Positions 36,120-45,952 of a DNA stretch of 64,000 bases are shown piece after piece. A model generated the notes under the pieces. That model did not search any database and was not told the origin of the DNA. It was given only the letters and a program-made list of their open reading frames with translations. Positions within the stretch are counted from its first letter, which is position 1. Each line of letters starts with the position of its first letter. The stretch spans positions 1 through 64,000 of the forward strand of contig JAZUOO010000022.1 in the NCBI GenBank assembly GCA_045604705.1, written 5' to 3'. The translations under genes were made by a program, and so were the position numbers. The DNA is from SIG622 sp045604705 (GTDB taxonomy: Bacteria; Bacillota; Clostridia; Oscillospirales; CAG-382).

Positions 36120-37559
36120 TCACAAATTTTCATACATTTCAAGATACTTTTGTGCTGAAATATCCCACGAAAAATCCGTTTTCATGGCTACTCTGACTAA
36201 TTTCGCCCATTTTGTGTTATCCTTGTAAAGCTCGTATGCGGCACGCAGTCTGTCAAGAAGCTCATGTGCATTGTAGTTTGCAAAGGTAAAACCGTTACCG
36301 TAAGCCTTTTTGCCGTCCTCCCAATAGGGCTTTATTGAATCGAAAAGACCACCTGTTTCACGGACTATCGGAATTGTACCGTATCTCGATGCTATCATCT
36401 GTGCAAGTCCGCAGGGCTCACTCTTTGAGGGCATGATAAACATATCAGCCGAAGCATATATTCTCTTTGCAAGATCCCTGTCATAGGTTATAAGCGCACG
36501 AACCTTGTCGGGGAAACTCTCCTGAAGTCCCAGGAAGAAGTTTTCATACTCCCTGTCCCCTGTTCCGAGAACTACAAGCTGAACATTTTCCCCACCTATA
36601 AACTCTCCGATAATGTGCTTTACAAGGTCAATTCCCTTATGTGATGCAAGACGTGTAATAATCGCATACATCGGAATATCTCCGTTTTCGGGAAGTCCGA
36701 CCTCTGCCTGAAGTGCCAATTTATTTGCGGTTTTCTTCGCAAGACTTCTGTCGGTAAAGTTGTATGCAATTGTGGGGTCTGTCTTAGCATTGTAAAGCTC
36801 GGTATCAATACCGTTGAGAATACCGTAGAGCTTATACTCATTCTCACGCAAGATATAGTGCAGACCGTGGGAATAATCCTGAGTCTTAATTTCCTGCGCA
36901 TACTTCGGGCTTACGGTTGTAACGGCATCCGCACACTGAATCGCACCCTTCATAAGATTTATGCAGTCACCGTATTCCATGGTGTTCCTGTCACTCTCAT
37001 CCATATCAAAAACATCGCCGAGAATTGCAAAATCATACTTGCCCTGATATTCGATATTATGAATCGTAAACACGGTTTTCATGCCGCAATATCCGGGAAG
37101 CGAAGCAAATTTTCTCTTAGCATAAATAACGGACAACGCCGCCTGCCAATCGTGAGCATGAAGAACATCCGGGAAAAAGTCAATCTGCGACATCATAATA
37201 AGCACAGCCTTACAGAAGTAAGCATATCTTTCACCGTCATCAAAGTGACCGTAAAGGGAACCACGCTTAAAGTAAAACTCATTATCAATAAAATAATAAG
37301 TCACACCGCCCATTTCCAGGGACTTAACGCCGCAGTAAAGATTTCTCCAAGAAAGCGGAACCGTAAAAGAACAAATAAACTTCATTTCATTCCGAAACTT
37401 CTCCGAAATCTTATCATACAGCGGCATAACCACTCTTATATCCGCATTTTCTCCTGCCTTTTCACTGAGTGCCTTAGGAAGCGAACCGAGGACATCACCA
37501 AGTCCACCCGTAGCCGCAAAGGGCAGTGCTTCCGCACCAACAAACAATATCTTTTTCAT
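36120..37559 (-). CDS. glgA: Glycogen synthase (GT5)
   Basis: Transfers glucose from ADP-glucose to the growing alpha-1,4-glucan. A 479-residue GT-B enzyme: MKKILFVGAEALPFAATGGL at the N-terminus, then HAHDWQAAL, TIHNIEYQG, and the C-domain E-x7-E region PSKSEPCGLAQMIASRYG. The substrate-binding K-x-G-G motif of E. coli GlgA reads ATGG here; the Lys is replaced by Ala, a variant I believe is common in Clostridia. AAAGGA lies six bases before the ATG. Upstream, separated by 234 bases of repeats, is glgD, which with glgC makes the ADP-glucose. Confidence 0.95.
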   Translation of the reverse strand: MKKILFVGAEALPFAATGGLGDVLGSLPKALSEKAGENADIRVVMPLYDKISEKFRNEMKFICSFTVPLSWRNLYCGVKSLEMGGVTYYFIDNEFYFKRGSLYGHFDDGERYAYFCKAVLIMMSQIDFFPDVLHAHDWQAALSVIYAKRKFASLPGYCGMKTVFTIHNIEYQGKYDFAILGDVFDMDESDRNTMEYGDCINLMKGAIQCADAVTTVSPKYAQEIKTQDYSHGLHYILRENEYKLYGILNGIDTELYNAKTDPTIAYNFTDRSLAKKTANKLALQAEVGLPENGDIPMYAIITRLASHKGIDLVKHIIGEFIGGENVQLVVLGTGDREYENFFLGLQESFPDKVRALITYDRDLAKRIYASADMFIMPSKSEPCGLAQMIASRYGTIPIVRETGGLFDSIKPYWEDGKKAYGNGFTFANYNAHELLDRLRAAYELYKDNTKWAKLVRVAMKTDFSWDISAQKYLEMYENL

Positions 37560-37619
37560 AAATTATCCTTTCAAAAATCAATCCATCAATTTAAACTCAA
37601 TCAATTCCAAGCAATTGAA

Positions 37620-37686
37620 GATTTCCGTTCACAAAACCTCAAATCATCGACAACCTACAAGCGGAAATCAACCACAATTGTACATT
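37620..37686 (+). repeat. Hairpin repeat, copy C
   Basis: Stem GATTTCCG (37620-37627) / CGGAAATC (37662-37669), then AACCACAATT (37670-37679) and GTACATT. The stem differs from copy B at several positions, with matching changes on the other arm. Confidence 0.7.
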
Positions 37687-37792
37687 AAGAAGAACGCAAA
37701 ACGTTCTTTAAAGAATCCTGCGGATTCTTCCTACACATTGTGCACTAAGAAGAACGCAAAGCGTTCTTTGAAGAATCGTCCGGATTTTTCCT
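37687..37792 (+). repeat. Tandem pair of double-hairpin elements
   Basis: Unit 1: AAGAACG / CGTTCTT (37690-37696 / 37702-37708), then AAGAATCC / GGATTCTT (37711-37718 / 37722-37729). Unit 2: AAGAACGC / GCGTTCTT (37750-37757 / 37761-37768), then a decayed AAGAATCG / CGGATTTTT. The same element occurs near 48.8, 52.3 and 57.3 kb. It fills the glgD-glgA gap and could change downstream expression of the operon. Confidence 0.75.
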
Positions 37793-37793
37793 T

Positions 37794-38927
37794 TCAGACT
37801 CTTGCTCCCTTTTCAATAAAGAACGGCATAGTCTCATGACCCGACAAATTTCTTCCATCCTTGACAACCACATTCTTGTCAGTAATAACACAGCCGAGAT
37901 TGCAGTTTTCACCGATATAAGTGTCCTGAAGAAGAATACAATTCTTAACAACCGTACCCTTGCCAACCTTAACACCTCTGAACAGAATGGAATCACAAAC
38001 CTCGCCCTCAATAACACATCCGTCAGCCACAAGAGAGTTTGTCACAACGGCATCCTCGGTGTACTTTGCAGGTGCGGAATTACGAACCTTTGTCATAACA
38101 GGTCTATGCTTTATGCCAAACAGTCCCGCACGAACCTCGGGAGAAAGAAGCTGCATACTTGTGGAGAAATATCCCGCAAGAGAATTGATGCAAGCATAGA
38201 AGCCGTCAAAATTATAGCACTTTACAAGCTTCTTCTTTGCCATAACAGAAAGCACATCCAACGTAAAGGACTTGTAACCGTGTGCAAGAGAATCAAGAAT
38301 AATACTTTGAAGATTGGTTCTCTTTATAACAAATATGTTAGCCGCAATGGTTTTGATGCCGGTAGTATTGCTTGTGCTGTCGTAAATAGACTTTGCATAT
38401 CCGTCTTCATCAGGCTCAATGATAGTGTACTTTCCCGCATCCTCCCCTGTAATAAACAACTTCTTTGTAACAACGGTAAGCTCCGCACCGCATTCCTCAT
38501 GCTCCTTTATAACCCTTGAGAGATTGATGTTGCAGATAATATCACAGTCAGAAAGAACCACATAATCCTCGCTGCAGCGGTTAATAAAGTTATTGACACC
38601 TATCATCGCCTCGAGTCTTGTGGAATAAAGCTTATTGGCAACATTGCTGTCGTACGCCGTAATAAAAGGCGGAAGTATCTTTATACCGCCCGAACGGCGT
38701 GCAAGATCCCAGTCCTTACCATTGCCGATATGGTCAAGCAGCGACTGATAATTATAGTGGGTAACGATACCAACCTTGTCAATACCGGAGTTTACCATAT
38801 TTGAAAGAGCAAAGTCAATAAGCCTGTATCTGCAACCAAAAGGCACAGAAGCCATTGTTCTCTTTCTGGTCATTTCTGTAATGTTTCTGTCATGTATATT
38901 CGAAAAAATAAGTCCTACAGCGGTCAT
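37794..38927 (-). CDS. glgD: GlgD, glucose-1-phosphate adenylyltransferase regulatory subunit
   Basis: A 377-residue partner of GlgC; in Firmicutes the GlgC-GlgD complex makes ADP-glucose more efficiently than GlgC alone. A nucleotidyltransferase fold is followed by a left-handed beta-helix (hexapeptide-like repeats: VVTNSLVADGCVIEGEVCDS, GKGTVVKNCILLQD). The catalytic GGxGTRL signature of GlgC is degraded: the N-terminus reads TAVGLIFSNIHDRNITEMTR, so GlgD is predicted to be non-catalytic. It starts 18 bases after glgC. Confidence 0.93.
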   Translation of the reverse strand: MTAVGLIFSNIHDRNITEMTRKRTMASVPFGCRYRLIDFALSNMVNSGIDKVGIVTHYNYQSLLDHIGNGKDWDLARRSGGIKILPPFITAYDSNVANKLYSTRLEAMIGVNNFINRCSEDYVVLSDCDIICNINLSRVIKEHEECGAELTVVTKKLFITGEDAGKYTIIEPDEDGYAKSIYDSTSNTTGIKTIAANIFVIKRTNLQSIILDSLAHGYKSFTLDVLSVMAKKKLVKCYNFDGFYACINSLAGYFSTSMQLLSPEVRAGLFGIKHRPVMTKVRNSAPAKYTEDAVVTNSLVADGCVIEGEVCDSILFRGVKVGKGTVVKNCILLQDTYIGENCNLGCVITDKNVVVKDGRNLSGHETMPFFIEKGARV

Positions 38928-38945
38928 GTCTGTTCACCCTCTCTT

Positions 38946-40130
38946 TCACATCTCGGTTATCATTTCGTTATCACCGATAACAGTTCCGTCCGGTATATTG
39001 CATCGCTCCCCGATAACGGTAATACCGGATGCCTTATCCTTGTCCTTGCCTAGCTGTGCACCTGCACCGATTTTGGCATTGCTGTCAATAATACAGTAGT
39101 TCACAACCGCACCTGCACCAATCTCAACATCCGACATAATAACGGAATCAATGACAGTTGCACCCTTTGCAACCTTTACACCGGAGCCGAGAACAGAATT
39201 CTTGACTTCACCGTAAACCTCACAGCCCTCGGTAAGAAGCGAATTGTCAACCTTTGCATCTGCACCCAGAAAATGAGGCGGTCTGCTCTCTGTTCTTGAA
39301 TATATTCTCCATCCCTCATCTGTAATATTGAAGTTTGAGCTCTTACCGATAAGATCCATATTCGCTTCCCAAAGAGAGGATATTGTTCCTACGTCCTTCC
39401 AATAACCGGTAAACTCATAAGCCATCATCTTTTCACCCTTCGCCAGCATCTCGGGAATAATATTCTTACCGAAGTCGTTGCAGGAATCGGGATTGGCATT
39501 ATCAGCACGCAGATAATCAAAAAGCTTGTCTTTAGAGAAAATGTATATACCCATAGATGCCTTAGTGCTGTCCGGCTCCTTGGGCTTTTCCGTAAACTTG
39601 TAAATTGAGCCGTCATCATTAACGCTCATAATACCGAATCTTGAGGCTTCCTCAAGCGGAACATCAAGCACCGCAATGGTACAAGCTGCATCATTTGCCT
39701 TGTGATATTCAAGCATCTTTGAATAGTCCATCTTGTAAATATGGTCACCTGAGAGAATAAGAACGTAATCCGGATCAAACTTGTCAATAAACTCAAGGTT
39801 CTGGTAAATGGCATTCGCCGTACCCTTATACCAGTCCGAACGTTCCTTGCCCTGATAAGGCGGAAGTATGGAAGCACCGCCGAAGTATCTGTCAAGATCC
39901 CAGGGCAGACCGTTTCCGATATATTCGTTAAGCACAAGCGGCTGATACTGTGTAAGCACACCCACCGTATCTATACCCGAATTAATACAGTTTGACAGAG
40001 GGAAATCTATAATTCTGTACTTTCCTCCGAACTGTACCGCAGGCTTTGCAACCTTAGAAGTCAAAGCATAAAGTCTGCTTCCCTGACCGCCCGCAAGCAG
40101 CATTGCCACGCATTCCTTTTTTCTGAACAT
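38946..40130 (-). CDS. glgC: Glucose-1-phosphate adenylyltransferase catalytic subunit
   Basis: Committed step of glycogen synthesis: glucose 1-phosphate + ATP to ADP-glucose + PPi. The 394-residue protein has the nucleotide-binding signature [16 protein letters not shown] (residues 9-24), [29 protein letters not shown] with the catalytic Asp, and a C-terminal beta-helix ([15 protein letters not shown]). AGGAG lies nine bases before the ATG. Located between glgB and glgD in one transcription unit. Confidence 0.96.
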   Translation of the reverse strand: MFRKKECVAMLLAGGQGSRLYALTSKVAKPAVQFGGKYRIIDFPLSNCINSGIDTVGVLTQYQPLVLNEYIGNGLPWDLDRYFGGASILPPYQGKERSDWYKGTANAIYQNLEFIDKFDPDYVLILSGDHIYKMDYSKMLEYHKANDAACTIAVLDVPLEEASRFGIMSVNDDGSIYKFTEKPKEPDSTKASMGIYIFSKDKLFDYLRADNANPDSCNDFGKNIIPEMLAKGEKMMAYEFTGYWKDVGTISSLWEANMDLIGKSSNFNITDEGWRIYSRTESRPPHFLGADAKVDNSLLTEGCEVYGEVKNSVLGSGVKVAKGATVIDSVIMSDVEIGAGAVVNYCIIDSNAKIGAGAQLGKDKDKASGITVIGERCNIPDGTVIGDNEMITEM

Positions 40131-40241
40131 TTAACATTACTCCTGTCTTATACCTTTTCGGTATTTATTTATGTTTATATATGTTTATCGCAAGATACAT
40201 AAATCCGCTTTCAATGCAATAAGCTTTAATTTTATATATCT

Positions 40242-42224
40242 TTACTTTACCTTGTCCGATGCCCTCGGACGAGCATTCGGCTTCTCCGTTTTCTTCGGCT
40301 TAACCTCCTGTTTTTTAACAGTCCTTTTCCTTGGCGGCGGCACTCTCTTTGCCTCAAATATCAACCCTGAAAATCCCGGAAGATCGAATGTCAAGCTGTA
40401 TTCTCTGCCGTCATAAGCCCCGATCTGCGTCCTTATCGGTAAAATCTTACCTACCGACTTGCCACCGTATTTTTCCTCATCCGAATTCAGAACACAGGAA
40501 CAAATCGCCTCATAAGGTACACCAATCTTAAATCCCGGACGAGCCACAGGAGTAAAATTCACAACACATAAAAGTCCGTCACCACTCTTATTGTACCTCA
40601 TATAAGCTATAACGCCCGAATCGCGGTTATCTGCCATCATCCAGTCAAAGCCCGCCCAGGAATCATCCTGTTCCCAAAGCTCGCACCGTGAGAGATACAA
40701 ATTGTTTATATCCGCAAAAAATCTCTGCAGTTTCCTGTGGCTGTCATATTGAAGCAAAAACCACTCAACACTGTCCTCGTAATTCCATTCGGTGAACTGC
40801 CCTATCTCATTACCCATGAAATTAAGCTTCTTCCCCGGATGCGTCATCATATAAACCATAAAAGCACGGGTGCCTGCAAATTTACCGAGATACTCTCCCG
40901 GCATTCTGTCAAGAAGTGACTTTTTGCCGTGCACAACCTCATCATGGGAAATCGGCAATATAAATCTTTCGGAAAAAGCATATGTCAAAGAGAAGGTAAG
41001 CTTATTGTGACTGCCTTTGCGAAACAGCGGGTCAAGCTCGCAATAGGACAAAATATCATTCATCCATCCCATGTTCCACTTGTAGTCAAATCCGAGACCG
41101 CCATCCTCAAAGCCCGTCACCTTAACGCTCGCCGCCGATTCTTCCGCAATCATAAGAACGTCCGGATGTTCCCGCTTCATGTAATCATTGAGCTTTCCGA
41201 AAAACGCCGTAGCCTCAAGGCAAATATTAGTACCGTAAACATTGGGCACCCATTCGCCCGGTCTCTTGTCATAGTCAAGGTAAAGCATGGAGGCAACAGC
41301 ATCAACTCTTATACCGTCGCAGTGATAAACCTCTGCCCAGAACGCCGCACTTGATACAAGGAAGCTCTCAACCTCATTCCTGCCAAGGTCAAAACGCCTT
41401 GTTCCCCAGCCCTCATGCTCTATCCTGTCAGCTCCCTGATACTCATAAAGGGGCTGACCGTCAAATTCATAAAGTCCGTGAGCATCCTTCGGAAAATGTG
41501 CAGGTACCCAATCAAGGATGACACCGATTCCCGCTTTATGCATTTCATCTATAAAATACATAAAATCCTGCGGCGTGCCAAATCTTGATGTCGGTGCAAA
41601 ATATCCCGTCACCTGATAGCCCCACGAGCCTCCGAAAGGATGCTCCATAACAGGCAGAAGCTCAATATGGGTATATCCCATCCTTTTTACATAAGGCGCA
41701 AGCTCTGCTGCAAGCTCTCTGTAGGTATAGGGATTGCCGTCCTCTTTCTTTTTCCAGGACTCAAGATGCATCTCATAGATATTCATCGGCACGGCATATT
41801 TTTTCTCCTCATGAAGCTTCCTGCGATTTTTCATCCATTCACTGTCATGCCATTCATATCCCGATATATCGTAAACCTTTGAAGCAGTATACGGTGGCGT
41901 TTCCGCGTGAAAAGCATAAGGATCCGCTTTGTACAATACCTTATCACCATTCACAATCCTGTACTTATAGCAGTCATATATCTTAACATTCGGGATTTCC
42001 GCTTCCCATATTCCTCCGCTGCATCTGCACATTGGAACGCCACAATCCCAGCCGCAGAAATCACCGCAGACCGAAACGCTGTCCGCATTCGGAGCCCATA
42101 CTCTGAACACGCATACCTTAATTCCATCTCTCACCTCAAAATGCGATCCGAGATAAAGATACGCCTTAAAATTTGTCCCCTGATTAAACAGATACGGAGC
42201 AACATCATTTTTCTTAACTGTCAT
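40242..42224 (-). CDS. glgB: 1,4-alpha-glucan branching enzyme (GH13)
   Basis: Introduces alpha-1,6 branches into glycogen. The 660-residue protein starts at ATG 42224 (MTVKKNDVAPYLF), five bases after AAAGGA; seven more codons are open upstream without a site. An N-terminal CBM48 (VRDGIKVCVFRVWAPNADSV) is followed by the barrel with DWVPAHF, CDGIRVDAVASML (nucleophile Asp), VLMIAEESAA (acid/base Glu) and PISHDEVVHGK. The C-terminus carries an extra roughly 35-residue Lys/Pro/Arg-rich tail (PPPRKRTVKKQEVKPKKTEK) beyond the usual end. First gene of the glycogen operon. Confidence 0.95.
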   Translation of the reverse strand: MTVKKNDVAPYLFNQGTNFKAYLYLGSHFEVRDGIKVCVFRVWAPNADSVSVCGDFCGWDCGVPMCRCSGGIWEAEIPNVKIYDCYKYRIVNGDKVLYKADPYAFHAETPPYTASKVYDISGYEWHDSEWMKNRRKLHEEKKYAVPMNIYEMHLESWKKKEDGNPYTYRELAAELAPYVKRMGYTHIELLPVMEHPFGGSWGYQVTGYFAPTSRFGTPQDFMYFIDEMHKAGIGVILDWVPAHFPKDAHGLYEFDGQPLYEYQGADRIEHEGWGTRRFDLGRNEVESFLVSSAAFWAEVYHCDGIRVDAVASMLYLDYDKRPGEWVPNVYGTNICLEATAFFGKLNDYMKREHPDVLMIAEESAASVKVTGFEDGGLGFDYKWNMGWMNDILSYCELDPLFRKGSHNKLTFSLTYAFSERFILPISHDEVVHGKKSLLDRMPGEYLGKFAGTRAFMVYMMTHPGKKLNFMGNEIGQFTEWNYEDSVEWFLLQYDSHRKLQRFFADINNLYLSRCELWEQDDSWAGFDWMMADNRDSGVIAYMRYNKSGDGLLCVVNFTPVARPGFKIGVPYEAICSCVLNSDEEKYGGKSVGKILPIRTQIGAYDGREYSLTFDLPGFSGLIFEAKRVPPPRKRTVKKQEVKPKKTEKPNARPRASDKVK

Positions 42225-42286
42225 AAAAATCCTTTCACATCGCAATTTTTTAAAAGCATTTTAAATACTTCGTATTATGTACATAT

Positions 42287-42315
42287 ATTATACACCTTTT
42301 TTAGTTAAATTTCAA
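42287..42315 (-). promoter_or_regulatory. Promoter of the glycogen operon
   Basis: Minus strand TTGAAA (42315-42310), 17 bases, TATAAT (42292-42287), giving a leader of about 55 bases before glgB. Confidence 0.75.
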
Positions 42316-42430
42316 TAGGAAAAATAACTAAAAATAAGTTTTTAATAGTAAAAATCGACAATTTTTTTAAAATTTACCAAAGACATAACAAAAATATGAA
42401 AAGCTACACCGAAATATGACAAACAAACAT

Positions 42431-42459
42431 AAAAAAGCAGCCCGGGAAATCCGAGCCGC
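42431..42459 (-). terminator. pfkA terminator
   Basis: Minus strand GCGGCTCGG (42459-42451) pairs with CCGGGCTGC (42445-42437) with two G-U pairs, followed by TTTTTT. Confidence 0.8.
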
Positions 42460-42475
42460 AACAAAATATTTTCTG

Positions 42476-43546
42476 TCAGATGGAGATGCTGTTTCCAAGT
42501 TCATAAAGCTCAATAAACTTATCTCTCTTAATTTTCGCAAGAGCAACCATTTCCTCGTAAACCTTAGGATCAAGCCTGTCAATTTCTTCCTGCTTTGCCT
42601 TACCCTTGTAAACTCTGTCATACATAAGTGCCCATTCAATATCCTTTTCACCGATAGCACCGTCAGTCTCGGTTACGATAAGATTGGATTTACCACGGAG
42701 AAGAAGCTCAACCGCATGAGCCCCCATTCTGCTTGCAGCGACTCTGTCACGAAGTGTGGGACGACCGCCCCTCTGAACGTGAGCAAGTCTTGCGAACTTT
42801 GTTTCAACACCTGTCTCGGCTTCTATCTTCTTTGCAAGGTTTTCACCGAACTCGCCGCCCATACCCTCGGATACGATAACGATAAAGTTTCTCTTCTTGT
42901 ATGTCTTTGCGAGCTTGATTTTCTCAATGACCTTCGCCTCATCAAAGGGAAGCTCCTTAACCGCACAGCCTGTAGCACCTGTCGCAATTGCAGTATTAAC
43001 CGCAATATAGCCCGCATCTCTGCCCATAACCTCAACGACATTACATCTTGCATGGGATTCGCAGGTATCTCTGAGCCTGTCAACCATCTCGATAACGGTA
43101 TTCATAGCAGTATCAAAACCAACGGTATAGTCGGAAGAGGATACGTCATTGTCGATAGTACCCGTAACACCTATACAAGGCAGACCTCTTCTTGTCATAT
43201 CCTGAGCTCCTCTGAATGTACCGTCACCGCCGATACAAACAAGACCGTCAATCTTATTCTCCGCAGCAACCTTAAGAGCCTTCTGCATACCGGACTCTTC
43301 CTTGAATTCAAGACATCTGTCCGTATAAAGAAATGTACCGCCCTCATTGATTATATTTGATACATCGTGCGGACCAAGGAGCTTCATATCATTTTCTATA
43401 AGACCTCTGTAGCCGCCGTTTATTCCCATTACCTCTACGCCGTTAGCAAGAGCCGTTCTTACAACGCTTCTAACCGCTGCATTCATTCCGGGTGCATCAC
43501 CGCCGGAGGTAAGCACACCTATTCTTTTGAACTTTCTTGTTTCCAT
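42476..43546 (-). CDS. pfkA: 6-phosphofructokinase
   Basis: Phosphorylates fructose 6-phosphate in glycolysis. The 356-residue protein starts METRKFKRIGVLTSGGDAPG. GGDGTFRGA is the ATP-type motif (Gly follows Asp, where pyrophosphate enzymes carry a second Asp). Catalytic TGTIDNDVSSSDYTVGFDTA, VEVMGRDAGYIA and HVQRGGRPTLRDRV are present. ATG 43546 has AAAGGA five bases upstream; the frame runs six codons further without a site. It is somewhat longer than the 320-residue B. stearothermophilus type, with an extended C-terminus (VALAKIKRDKFIELYELGNS). Its own promoter carries a palindrome and faces a DeoR-type gene. Confidence 0.95.
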   Translation of the reverse strand: METRKFKRIGVLTSGGDAPGMNAAVRSVVRTALANGVEVMGINGGYRGLIENDMKLLGPHDVSNIINEGGTFLYTDRCLEFKEESGMQKALKVAAENKIDGLVCIGGDGTFRGAQDMTRRGLPCIGVTGTIDNDVSSSDYTVGFDTAMNTVIEMVDRLRDTCESHARCNVVEVMGRDAGYIAVNTAIATGATGCAVKELPFDEAKVIEKIKLAKTYKKRNFIVIVSEGMGGEFGENLAKKIEAETGVETKFARLAHVQRGGRPTLRDRVAASRMGAHAVELLLRGKSNLIVTETDGAIGEKDIEWALMYDRVYKGKAKQEEIDRLDPKVYEEMVALAKIKRDKFIELYELGNSISI

Positions 43547-43613
43547 AGTGTTTCCTTTCCGCATATGGAATCTACCATACCTAATATATATTTGAGATTT
43601 TTAACAACATAAA

Positions 43614-43658
43614 ACAATATATCGTATATATTGTAATACAAATCATGGTAAATTTCAA
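43614..43658 (-). promoter_or_regulatory. pfkA promoter with 9-3-9 palindrome
   Basis: Minus strand TTGAAA (43658-43653), 17 bases, TACAAT (43635-43630). A perfect inverted repeat ACAATATAT (43614-43622) / ATATATTGT (43626-43634) covers the -10 box and start region. It is a plausible operator, perhaps for the divergent DeoR-type regulator; this is inference. Confidence 0.6.
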
Positions 43659-43916
43659 GTCTTTCCCAATGAAAAAGCAAAGCAAAGATTTAAACTTTAT
43701 GTGAACAACCTTCATTTGTTGATAGATTTCCCGCTTTTTCTCATAATAATACCGAGGTGCAAAAAATCGGTTTTCCGAAAAAATATCATCACAACCTCTT
43801 GCCTCATCGATTTTGATGTTTTGTTTCATTTTCACAACACGAAATATTTATTTGTGATTTTATACAAAAATCGAAGTATATTTTTTGATATTATGTAACA
43901 ACTTGCTAATTTTATC

Positions 43917-43945
43917 TTGACAATGGGATGTTTTAATGGTAAAAT
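43917..43945 (+). promoter_or_regulatory. Promoter of the DeoR-type regulator
   Basis: TTGACA (43917-43922), 17 bases, TAAAAT (43940-43945), about 80 bases before the ATG. The rest of the 478-base divergent region is AT-rich without genes. Confidence 0.75.
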
Positions 43946-44023
43946 ACTCATATAGTGTGCAAATGTGATATTTTTGTACCTGCGTTTGGTTTTAAAAAAC
44001 CTGAAAAGAAAGGATCAAAAATC

Positions 44024-44878
44024 ATGAAGGCCGCAAGAAGACAGCTTATTTCAGAGCTTATCCACGCACAACCCTTTATCTCTCTAAAGGAACTCGAAGA
44101 AAAATTCCCGGATGTCACAAGCATGACTCTAAGACGTGATATTGAATATTTTGAAAAGCAAGGCGAGCTTATAAAAGTAAGAGGCGGAGCAAGATCCATG
44201 AAATTCATAACCTCCACCTCCGATGACGGCTATGCAGAAAGAGAAAAGGAAAACTACAACTCCAAGGTCGCAATTGCCGCAAAAGCACTGATGTTCATCG
44301 AGAAAGGGAAGTCATACTTCCTCGACTCCGGTACCACCATCATGCGCCTTGCGGAAAACATCCCGGACGACCACATTACCATCACAACTCCCGGTCCCAA
44401 CATTGCATTGGAGCTTTCGAAAAAGCAGCACCCCATCATAAATCTTGTCGGCGGTATAGTCAACAGGGAAAGCATATCCGTCACCGGCAGTATGGCGATA
44501 GATTTCCTCTCCGACATCAACATAGACATCGCCTTTATCGCACCGTCAGGCTATTCCCAGAATAACGGGTTCTCCTGCGGCAACTACGCAGAAAGCGAGC
44601 TTAAAAGCTTCATCGTCAAAAAAGCACGTACAGTCATAATGCTGATGGACACCTCCAAACTTGACAAGAGCCTCCCCTATACCTTCTGTCGCCTTTCCGA
44701 TATAGATATTCTCATAACCGATAAAGCCATCCCGGTTTCTTTTTTGGACACGGCAGCGTATCCGAATCTTCGGGTTGTGGTATGTGCAGATAAAGAAAAG
44801 GTGACAAGAGATATGACAACAAAATGTCTTACACGTGAAGAGCTGGAGCTTTTGAGAATGAAGAGGGAAGAAGCTTAA
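44024..44878 (+). CDS. DeoR-family sugar-phosphate-responsive repressor
   Basis: A 284-residue regulator. A winged helix at residues about 1-60 (SLKELEEKFPDVTSMTLRRD carries the DeoR recognition helix) and a GGARSM hinge are followed by an isomerase-like sensor domain with SGTTIMRLAENIPD, GGIVNRESISVTG and the MDTSKLDKS region that binds a phosphorylated sugar in this family. ATG 44024 has AAAGGA nine bases upstream; 23 upstream codons are open but unsupported. No sugar operon is adjacent on its own strand. It faces pfkA, so control of glycolysis or of itself is possible. Confidence 0.88.
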   Translation: MKAARRQLISELIHAQPFISLKELEEKFPDVTSMTLRRDIEYFEKQGELIKVRGGARSMKFITSTSDDGYAEREKENYNSKVAIAAKALMFIEKGKSYFLDSGTTIMRLAENIPDDHITITTPGPNIALELSKKQHPIINLVGGIVNRESISVTGSMAIDFLSDINIDIAFIAPSGYSQNNGFSCGNYAESELKSFIVKKARTVIMLMDTSKLDKSLPYTFCRLSDIDILITDKAIPVSFLDTAAYPNLRVVVCADKEKVTRDMTTKCLTREELELLRMKREEA

Positions 44879-45181
44879 ATCTCAAAATTCGGTATATACC
44901 CGTAGGGCGTGATGACCCGACACGCCGCATTCGCAGGATAAGGGGTATAGGATTTAGGAACTAGGAACTAGGATTTAGAGAATAGGATTTGGAATTTATC
45001 GGACAGGAATCCTTTAACCGTATTCATGCAAAAAATCAAAAAATATTTCGTTTGTACCCCCGGAAACCGGTTTGTTTTCGGGAGTTTTCTTTATATTTTA
45101 ACAATTTGTTGTTTAATGTACGACTTACTTGTGTTATAATATATTCTGTATGATTATTCACTTTTAAAGGAAAACTGTCAA
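44879..45181 (+). other. Gene-free spacer with repeats, terminator and promoter
   Basis: Contains GGATTTAGGAACTAGGAACT-like tandem repeats (44944-44992, related to 17799-17820). A terminator follows (CCCCGGAAAC near 45059-45068 with GTTTTCGGGA, then TTTTCTTT). An extended -10 promoter TGT-TATAAT (45132-45140) drives the methyltransferase-hslO-miaB unit. Confidence 0.6.
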
Positions 45182-45952
45182 ATGATATACGGGAATACCA
45201 TGGCATCTGTTTATGATGCTTTAAACGACGAAATAGACACAAAAGCATGGGCAGATTTTCTGTGCACGGCTTTTAATAAATATTCCGGTAGAGAAATTTC
45301 AAAAGTATGCGAGATAGCCTGCGGTACGGGAAGCATGGCAATCGAGATGTCAAAACGAGGGTACAATGTTACTGCCTCCGACCTTTCACTTGAAATGCTC
45401 ACCGAAGCGGAATTCAAAGCAAGAAATGCAGATACAGACATAAGATTCGTCTGCGCTGACATGAGAAATTTTACACTCTACACCAAAGCCGATGCGGTGC
45501 TGTGCCTGCTCGACAGCATGAATTACCTTACAAAGCCCTCGGATTTCGTACAAACCCTTTCAAACGTACATAAAAACCTCTCCGACGGCGGCATATTCAT
45601 ATTCGACATAAACTCAAAAAAGAAATTCCAAACCACCTACGGCGACAACGCTTACGTCATAGAAAACGAGGGAGTCCTGTGTGCATGGCAAAATTTCTAT
45701 AACCCCAAAACAAAAATCTGCGACTTCTACCTTTCAATCTTCACAGAATGTGAGGACGGCAGATACGAAAGAACAGACGAACATCAGCGTGAAAGAATGT
45801 ACACGGAAAGAAGCATAAAGAAAATGCTGTCGGATTCCGGATTTGAGCTTTGTGGAATTTTCGGGGACTATGATTTTCGGGAAGGCTGCGAGGAAGCCGA
45901 TGACAGACTTTATATAGTTGCAAAAAAGATACAACAGAGGATTACAAAATGA
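45182..45952 (+). CDS. Class I SAM-dependent methyltransferase
   Basis: A 256-residue Rossmann-fold methyltransferase: motif I EIACGTGSMAIEM (residues about 44-56), the acidic SDLS that holds the SAM ribose, then CADMRNF and LLDSMNYL. The layout is that of small-molecule or unknown-target methyltransferases (Methyltransf_25-like); the substrate cannot be told. AAAGGA lies eight bases before the ATG. It overlaps hslO by four bases and so is translationally coupled. Confidence 0.85.
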   Translation: MIYGNTMASVYDALNDEIDTKAWADFLCTAFNKYSGREISKVCEIACGTGSMAIEMSKRGYNVTASDLSLEMLTEAEFKARNADTDIRFVCADMRNFTLYTKADAVLCLLDSMNYLTKPSDFVQTLSNVHKNLSDGGIFIFDINSKKKFQTTYGDNAYVIENEGVLCAWQNFYNPKTKICDFYLSIFTECEDGRYERTDEHQRERMYTERSIKKMLSDSGFELCGIFGDYDFREGCEEADDRLYIVAKKIQQRITK

